From NCBI RefSeq assembly GCF_002787055.1, contig NZ_CP024808.1, forward strand, positions 894,328 to 958,327: a DNA stretch of 64,000 nucleotides, in the 5' to 3' direction. A program made the translations under genes and the position numbers. Numbering within the stretch: the first letter of the stretch is position 1; the number at the start of each line of letters is the position of its first letter. The DNA comes from Candidatus Nitrosotenuis aquarius (GTDB lineage Archaea; Thermoproteota; Nitrososphaeria; Nitrososphaerales; Nitrosopumilaceae). Positions 59,428 through 64,000 of this stretch are shown here, piece by piece. A model generated the notes under the pieces. That model had not been told where the DNA came from and ran no database searches. It saw nothing but the letters and a program-made list of their open reading frames with translations.

Positions 59428-60417
59428 ATGCAATCCCTAGAGACAAAAAAGTTCCTAGTCGTGTCCTTGTTCGTGTTGTTTTCATTTGTGTTTGTAGGAA
59501 TAATTTTCTCATTTACAATTGGTATTGTTGGCGCAAACAACACTGTATCATACAGCAGCTGGCTTGGAATTGCGTACGTTGCAGGCCTATCCATGATAAT
59601 TCTTCCGTGTACCATGCCAGTCGTGTTTGTCATAGTCCCGCTCAGCATGGGGCACGGATACAAAAAGGGCCTCGGCATGTCGCTTCTCTTTGGAGCAGGC
59701 CTAGTAGCTACAATAACCTTGTACGGCCTTGGCGTTGCCATACTGGGCAATACTGCATCCTTGGACCAGATATCATTTACAATGTTTGTAATAGCTGGAA
59801 TAATTGCATATGTGTTTGGCCTCTCGCAGCTAAGACTAGTTGATCTGAGAATTCCGACATATTCCGGGACTCCAAAATTCATACTAGAGTGCGGCGATTA
59901 CACCAAGTCACTTTTCATGGGATTACTACTTGGAAACGCAGGAGTCGGCTGCCCAAACCCAATGTTTTACTGGCTTTTGATCTACATTGCAGGAACAGGA
60001 AGCGTAGAGATAGGCTCATCGCTTGGCTTGGTCCACGGGGTGGGCCGTGCAATACCGCTGATTCTGATTTCTGCACTGGCAATAATAGGAGTAAACACCA
60101 CGAAGGGCCTTGTCGCAAACAGACTAAAAATTGAAAAGATGACCGGATGGATGCTCGTGTTTTTGGGCTCTTTTCTGATAATTAACGGAATGCCTGGAGG
60201 ACACCAGTGGTACGAAGATACCTTTGTGCACATAATGTGGAACAATCTTGTTTCCATGACTGGAATTCCTCCGGAATTTCATGTGGGCCAGCACATGCAT
60301 GATCCAATGCCAATTGAAATACCAAGAAATATGGTTCCGGCAATACTGGCCGCTCTTTTGGCAGCGCCAATCATGTGGAAGATTTACATAAACAAGAGGA
60401 CGAAAATTACAACATGA
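59428..60417 (+). CDS. CcdA/DsbD-like thiol-disulfide membrane protein
   Basis: A 329-residue protein with about seven or eight membrane helices. Its two conserved Cys elements, SMIILPCTMPVVFVIVPLSM near 53-72 and LGNAGVGCPNPMFYW near 169-183, are those of the CcdA/DsbD transmembrane domain, which passes electrons from cytoplasmic thioredoxin across the membrane. The loop near 255-295 is His- and Met-rich (GHQWYED, HVGQHMHDPMP), suggesting a metal site outside the usual family. The ATG has a TATA element 26 nt upstream. It overlaps the YHS peptide gene by 4 nt. Confidence 0.85.
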   Translation: MQSLETKKFLVVSLFVLFSFVFVGIIFSFTIGIVGANNTVSYSSWLGIAYVAGLSMIILPCTMPVVFVIVPLSMGHGYKKGLGMSLLFGAGLVATITLYGLGVAILGNTASLDQISFTMFVIAGIIAYVFGLSQLRLVDLRIPTYSGTPKFILECGDYTKSLFMGLLLGNAGVGCPNPMFYWLLIYIAGTGSVEIGSSLGLVHGVGRAIPLILISALAIIGVNTTKGLVANRLKIEKMTGWMLVFLGSFLIINGMPGGHQWYEDTFVHIMWNNLVSMTGIPPEFHVGQHMHDPMPIEIPRNMVPAILAALLAAPIMWKIYINKRTKITT

Positions 60418-60548
60418 AAGATCCTGTGTGCGGCATGGAAGTTGGCAAAAAAGGAGAGCCAGTCATTCGTGACGGAAAGGAATACTATTTTTGCTGCGCC
60501 ACCTGCAAGTGGGCTTTTGAGCAAAACCCAGAGCAATTCACAAAATAG
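60414..60548 (+). CDS. YHS-domain metal-binding peptide
   Basis: A 44-residue protein, too short for many gene finders. It has the YHS/TRASH-like pattern KDPVCGMEV near 2-10, YYFCCATCKWAF near 24-35 and a C-terminal Asn-Pro-rich helix (EQNPEQF). In other proteins such domains bind heavy metals such as copper or occur next to copper ATPases. The ATG overlaps the TGA of the CcdA-like gene, so the two products probably act together, perhaps in metal or thiol handling. Confidence 0.85.
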   Translation: MKDPVCGMEVGKKGEPVIRDGKEYYFCCATCKWAFEQNPEQFTK

Positions 60549-60580
60549 GACGCAGTTTGGACGTCCATGCGCATTTTGCG

Positions 60581-60596
60581 TACAATTGTAAATAAG
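60581..60596. promoter_or_regulatory. TACAATTGTA palindrome fused to the malic enzyme TATA box
   Basis: TACAATTGTA (60581-60590) is a perfect palindrome that runs into TAAATAAG, the TATA-like element 26 nt before the ATG at 60618. A protein bound here would compete with TBP. The same 10-mer is the core of the 14-bp palindrome at 59377. Confidence 0.45.
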
Positions 60597-60617
60597 CAAT
60601 TCACATCCAATCAAGAC

Positions 60618-61784
60618 ATGACAGACAAGCAGGCAAAAGATGCCATAAAGTTACACCAAAAGCTAAAAGGCAAAATCACAATAGAAAGCAAAATTCGCAA
60701 TCTAAAACTGAAAGATATTCAGTTGATTTACACACCTGGAGTCGCAGCCGTCTGTGAGAAAATACACAAAAACCCAGATCAGAAATATTACCTCACATCA
60801 AAGGCAAACAATGTAGCAATAGTTACCGACGGCACAAGAATACTTGGCCTAGGCAATATCGGCCCAGATGCAGCACTTCCTGTTATGGAAGGAAAGGCAG
60901 TGCTGTACAAAAAATATGGCAAGGTGGACGCATTCCCAATTTGTCTTAACACTACAAAAAAGCAGGAGATCATCACAGTCATCAAAGCAATAGAGCCAGT
61001 GTTTGGCGCAATTAACTTAGAAGATATCGAATCCCCCAAAGTTTTAGAAATAGCAGATGAGCTCCAAAAAGAATTATCAATTCCAGTATTTCATGATGAC
61101 CAGCATGGTACTGCAGTAGTGGTACTTGCGGCACTCTTAAACTCGCTAAAGATTGTCAAAAAGAATACCAAATCAGTAAAAATTGTGATTGCAGGAGCTG
61201 GCTCTGCAGGATACGGAATTTGCAAGTTACTAAGTTTTGCTGGATGTAAGAACATCATTGTTGTGGACTCGTCTGGGGCAATATATCAAAACAGATTGGA
61301 AAACATGAATAACTACAAGAGCGAAATTGCAAGAATTACAAACCCAACAATGCAAAGGGGAACCCTGGAAGAGATCCTAAAAAATACAGATGTAATCGTA
61401 GGAGTTTCTGGAATGAGTGGAATTCTTTCTGGCAAGACAATTCAGAGCATGAATAAAGATCCGATCGTATTTGCACTAACAAACCCAGAACCAGAGGTAG
61501 ACCCAAAAATAGCCAAAAAGGCAGGGGCCAAAATCATAGCAACTGGAAGCTACCTATACAAAAACAAGGTAAACAATGCCATTGTCTTTCCATATCTGAT
61601 GAGAGTGGTTCTAGATAGGAAAATCAAAAAGATAACTTTGGAGATGTTGTATCGTACAGCAAGAGCAATAGCAGATTCAGTGCCAAAAAAAGATCTGACA
61701 CATGATAACATCATTCCAGAGATTACAAATCCAAGACTATACAAAAACATCAGTTCCAGCCTGAAAAAATTAGAAATCAGCTAG
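60618..61784 (+). CDS. NAD(P)-dependent malic enzyme
   Basis: Oxidatively decarboxylates malate to pyruvate, 388 residues. The substrate and metal-binding segments are IYTPGVAAVC near 36, TDGTRILGLGNIGP near 71-84, NLEDIESPK near 134-142 and PVFHDDQHGTA near 155-165. The dinucleotide-binding loop is VIAGAGSAGYGICKLL near 190-205. It lacks the C-terminal phosphotransacetylase domain seen in many bacteria, as is normal for archaea. The ATG at 60618 is set by a TATA box; an upstream in-frame ATG is rejected. Cofactor preference is unknown. Confidence 0.93.
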   Translation: MTDKQAKDAIKLHQKLKGKITIESKIRNLKLKDIQLIYTPGVAAVCEKIHKNPDQKYYLTSKANNVAIVTDGTRILGLGNIGPDAALPVMEGKAVLYKKYGKVDAFPICLNTTKKQEIITVIKAIEPVFGAINLEDIESPKVLEIADELQKELSIPVFHDDQHGTAVVVLAALLNSLKIVKKNTKSVKIVIAGAGSAGYGICKLLSFAGCKNIIVVDSSGAIYQNRLENMNNYKSEIARITNPTMQRGTLEEILKNTDVIVGVSGMSGILSGKTIQSMNKDPIVFALTNPEPEVDPKIAKKAGAKIIATGSYLYKNKVNNAIVFPYLMRVVLDRKIKKITLEMLYRTARAIADSVPKKDLTHDNIIPEITNPRLYKNISSSLKKLEIS

Positions 61785-61844
61785 TCAAACAACTAATGTT
61801 ACGACCTAGTAAACATTATAGGTCTACAAAGCAAAATTCATTCC

Positions 61845-62204
61845 ATGAAGGTCTTCAACGGCAAACAGTCAGCCCAAGACTACATGTCTGCACATACCCT
61901 GGCATTTTCCACGCCAGAACTCACACTAATGAGGTACGCGTTTTGGCTAGGAGACATAATTCCAGACCCAAAGGACAAAAACAACACCATCCCAAGGATA
62001 ATGGCCTACGTTGAGGAAAAAGACTTTGCACCAGTCGAGATAATCGACGAAGAGCACTACGAGCCAACAGGCGCCGTGCGAATAACAGGCACATACGGCA
62101 ATGTCAACAAGGTCTCAGGCGATGGCAAGTTTTGCTCAGAGTGCGGCTCCAAGATCTCTGCATCGGCCAAGTTCTGCACAGAGTGCGGCGCAACCCAGGA
62201 TTAG
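61845..62204 (+). CDS. Hypothetical protein with C-terminal zinc ribbon
   Basis: A 119-residue protein with an unrecognised N-terminal domain (about residues 1-90, containing ALFSTPELTLMRYAFWLGDII-like hydrophobic helices split by charged turns) and a C-terminal double CxxC: FCSECGSKIS near 96-105 and FCTECGATQ near 110-118, a zinc ribbon. A TATA-like ACATTATAGG about 28 nt upstream supports expression. A similar ribbon ends the protein at 63.4-63.9 kb. Function unknown. Confidence 0.78.
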   Translation: MKVFNGKQSAQDYMSAHTLAFSTPELTLMRYAFWLGDIIPDPKDKNNTIPRIMAYVEEKDFAPVEIIDEEHYEPTGAVRITGTYGNVNKVSGDGKFCSECGSKISASAKFCTECGATQD

Positions 62205-62239
62205 AGAATCTTTATCTCAAGTTATTATTGTATAGTATC

Positions 62240-62602
62240 ATGGCAAAGAAAAAGACACAGGCACCAAAGACAAAGAACTGGGATTCTCTATGGAATGAAT
62301 ACTCGAGTCTGCTCAAAAAATGGGCGCAAAACCTAGAGACCCTGCAAAAGACAAGCTCCGATGTCCAGGCAAAATACAACGAGGTAATGCTCAAGGCCGC
62401 AAACGAGTCCAGCGAAAAGACACTAAAAGAATTTCACAAAAACTGGCAAAAGGCAATGAATGACGCGGCACTGGAGGCATTCAAGCAATTTGACAAAAAC
62501 TGGCAAAATATCACATCCGAATCAGGCATGGAACAGCTAAAGGCATATGGCGAGCTCATGGACAGCTTTGCAAAAACCTGGCAGAAAATGTGGCAAAAGT
62601 GA
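62240..62602 (+). CDS. Helical, Trp/Lys-rich protein, possibly phasin-like
   Basis: A 120-residue all-helical protein with a repeating pattern of Lys, Glu, Gln and regularly spaced aromatic residues: FHKNWQKAMND, FDKNWQNITSES and FAKTWQKMWQK in the second half. The general look resembles phasins or the PhaE subunit of PHA synthase, granule-surface proteins, but no motif proves it and no PHA synthase is in the window. Start at ATG, 35 nt after the previous gene, with a TTTATC element upstream. Confidence 0.72.
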   Translation: MAKKKTQAPKTKNWDSLWNEYSSLLKKWAQNLETLQKTSSDVQAKYNEVMLKAANESSEKTLKEFHKNWQKAMNDAALEAFKQFDKNWQNITSESGMEQLKAYGELMDSFAKTWQKMWQK

Positions 62603-62610
62603 ATTTGTGT

Positions 62611-62961
62611 CTAAAGCGGTACTGCTTTAGCAAATTCTCGATTTAGTTTTTTATTTCCCTGCGTGTCAATCCACGTAAGGGATCCGTCGTTGTTTATGAC
62701 GATTTTATTCTGATATGCCAGATATGCGATAATCGTGTTCAGTATGGTGGATTTCATTGTTCCATCTAGTTTTCTGAGCAGCTGACTCCTAGAATCAAAC
62801 TCGATATGCTTTTTGAACAAGCTTTCAATTTTCATTATGCTAAGTAAAGTGGGATTGTTTTTTTCTGCCAGATTATGAACAAATTCTTCTAGTTTCTTTT
62901 TTGCAATTAATTTTTGCAAGAAAACATCACCACTGGAACGAGTGTTTTTACTTGCTAGCAC
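62611..62961 (-). CDS. Hypothetical protein, possible winged-helix
   Basis: A 116-residue basic protein of unknown family: an N-terminal helical half (IAKKKLEEFVHNLAEK), then a region TMKSTILNTIIAYLAYQNKIVI near 67-88 followed by a hairpin-like NNDGSLTWIDTQGN, which looks like helix-helix-wing. A DNA-binding regulator is possible. GTG start, 27 nt after a TATATAC element on the minus strand. AT-rich relative to its neighbours. Confidence 0.65.
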   Translation of the reverse strand: MLASKNTRSSGDVFLQKLIAKKKLEEFVHNLAEKNNPTLLSIMKIESLFKKHIEFDSRSQLLRKLDGTMKSTILNTIIAYLAYQNKIVINNDGSLTWIDTQGNKKLNREFAKAVPL

Positions 62962-63004
62962 ATGTATATTATCTACTTAATAGTATATAACTAAATCGTA
63001 TACA

Positions 63005-63355
63005 TCAATGAGATTTCTTTTTAAAATAGCCAAATTGCTTGTTGTATTCATCATGAGAAAGCAACTTTAGAAATAATGCTTCTTTGTCATCATTAGATCT
63101 AGATCTCCTCACAGTATACATCAACCTATGATGATTAGGCATCTCAAAGTGATAAAGCGTCTGAAGACTGAATCTTGCAACATAACAAGTTGGAATCGTA
63201 TTCTTTTGGTGATGAATTCCTAGAGGTTGGTTTGATTGTTCTAGTTGTTGTTTGACGGTTTTTATTGCATCCAACATTGTCTTGTTTTGTTCCTCATAAG
63301 TAATGAGTTTGTGATACATTGGCATGAAACTTTCTTGATGTGCCATTACTTGCAA
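63005..63355 (-). CDS. RelE/ParE-superfamily-like protein without a visible antitoxin
   Basis: A 116-residue protein whose second half fits archaeal RelE-type folds: CYVARFSLQTLYHFEMPN near 57-74, HHRLMYTVRR near 75-84 (the xRLxYTV strand) and a C-terminal LLSHDEYNKQFGYF near 98-111. The N-terminal half is helical and matches the usual helix pair. The TTG start is 28 nt after TTATTAATC on the minus strand. No typical antitoxin precedes it; the next minus-strand gene downstream has its own promoter. The toxin role is not shown. AT-rich, perhaps acquired. Confidence 0.6.
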   Translation of the reverse strand: MQVMAHQESFMPMYHKLITYEEQNKTMLDAIKTVKQQLEQSNQPLGIHHQKNTIPTCYVARFSLQTLYHFEMPNHHRLMYTVRRSRSNDDKEALFLKLLSHDEYNKQFGYFKKKSH

Positions 63356-63419
63356 GATTGTTTTTTGATGAAATTCTGATTAATAAGATGCAGGTAATTA
63401 TAATGTCAAAAATACAGAT

Positions 63420-63947
63420 CTAAACTTTGGTTCCGCACTTGGTGCAGAACTTGGCGCCTGCTCGCAGCTCGGCACCACATGACTTGCATCCAGATCCTGA
63501 GGATTGCACGGATGATCTTGGCGCCAGTGCCGGATCCGGAGACGGTAATGTTCCTGGCGCAGAAAACGCTTGTTGTGCAGAAACAACAGATGGCGGCCTT
63601 CCCGGTGTTTGTGCAGGCATTACTGGGACTCGTCCCGGCATTCCCAGTCCCGGTGCGCCCATTCCAGGCATCAACCCTGGAGACTGTGTTCCGCCAAGAT
63701 TTCCAGCGCCTGCCCTGTCGAGCGCTTTTTTGAGCTCAAAGATCACCTTGACTGCCAAAAACTCTAATGCTGAATATGCAACGGTATAGTCACCTAGCTT
63801 TTCAAAGAATTCCTTGTCTGATAGCTTGCCCTGCTTGTACATTGTGTTTGCATCCAAAAACGACTCATAGTATCCTTGCGAGTCCTTGAAGAGATTGTCT
63901 AGCTTTTCGGCTAAAAGATTGAGTGTGTCTACCTCGCCTAGCGACAT
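63420..63947 (-). CDS. Hypothetical protein with Pro/Gly linker and C-terminal zinc ribbon
   Basis: A 175-residue protein: an N-terminal helical domain (1-75, LLAEKLDNLFKDSQGYY, with YTVAYSALEFLAVKVIFELKKAL), a Pro/Gly/Met/Ala-rich linker (about 80-145, repeats such as PGMGAPGLGMPG) and a C-terminal ribbon CKSCGAELR near 152-160 with FCTKCGTKV near 166-174. No known family fits. The ribbon resembles the one at 61.8-62.2 kb. ATG start. It lies at the right edge of the window. Confidence 0.78.
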   Translation of the reverse strand: MSLGEVDTLNLLAEKLDNLFKDSQGYYESFLDANTMYKQGKLSDKEFFEKLGDYTVAYSALEFLAVKVIFELKKALDRAGAGNLGGTQSPGLMPGMGAPGLGMPGRVPVMPAQTPGRPPSVVSAQQAFSAPGTLPSPDPALAPRSSVQSSGSGCKSCGAELRAGAKFCTKCGTKV

Positions 63948-64000
63948 GCAAAAAATCCGTTCAAACTGGTATTAATTACTTGGGATCAAAAAAAGAGTTT

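Overview
The window is an archaeal chromosome segment, most likely from a Nitrososphaerota (Thaumarchaeota) of the ammonia-oxidising lineage. Directly visible support: archaeal/eukaryote-type ribosomal proteins (eL8, eS28, eL24, eL37), aIF6, aIF5B, Alba, LSm, MCM, GINS, RFC, Hel308, TYW1, archease, isopentenyl phosphate kinase, and tRNAs that mostly lack an encoded CCA. TATA-like boxes lie about 25-28 nt upstream of many start codons, and TTG/GTG starts are common, which implies mostly leaderless mRNAs. The lineage is inferred from protein styles (the secreted-protein C-terminal motif, a type I IDI, the SdhABCD layout); no ammonia oxidation genes are in the window.

Layout. 1-5 kb: partial MoxR/ChlI-like ATPase, uS13-uS4, GlmS. 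4.2-7.3 kb: CobT-like protein, metallo-hydrolase, NAD(P)HX epimerase, translin, tRNA-Leu. 7.3-15.3 kb: the archaeal RpoN-enolase-uS2-MEMO-mevalonate kinase-IPK-IDI-polyprenyl synthase-GluRS cluster, which joins core information processing to isoprenoid lipid synthesis. 15.3-22.8 kb: FAH-family enzyme, Rieske protein, methyltransferase, alcohol dehydrogenase, tRNA-His, a 29-residue membrane peptide, CorA, a structured RNA element, TYW1, Ham1 and Bud32. 22.8-28.8 kb: tRNA-Asp, tRNA-Lys, ArgH, MIP18-family protein, the succinate dehydrogenase operon and a divergent PadR regulator with a tandem operator. 28.7-36.8 kb: two paralogous secreted proteins, an isocitrate-lyase-family enzyme, Alba, a HEAT-repeat protein, a ferredoxin-NADP reductase-like protein, tRNA-Ala and tRNA-Pro, a nucleotidyltransferase-like protein, a BCAT, and a sugar-modification set.

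36.8-43.9 kb: GlcNAc-1-P transferase, Hel308, MCM and GINS in one minus-strand operon divergent from RFC small subunit, then tRNA-Ser. 43.9-52.6 kb: ferredoxin, aIF6, HisRS, archease, thioredoxin, the eL8-eS28-eL24-NDK-aIF5B translation operon, GlmM and a DUF457-like membrane protein. 52.6-60.5 kb: tRNA-Leu, PurU, a creatininase-family protein, LSm-eL37, a coiled-coil protein, RpiA, dihydroorotase, S-adenosylhomocysteine hydrolase, tRNA-Ala, and a CcdA-like membrane protein with a YHS peptide. 60.6-64 kb: malic enzyme, then small lineage-type proteins (zinc ribbons, a phasin-like helical protein, a RelE-like protein).

Most of the window is housekeeping. The least explained items are the 105-nt multi-branched RNA element between corA and tyw1, the IDI whose catalytic Cys position is Ala, the abutting palindromes at the PadR promoter, the shared TACAATTGTA palindrome at two promoters, the missing start codon of the DUF457 gene, and the fact that nearly all convergent genes overlap at their stop codons.
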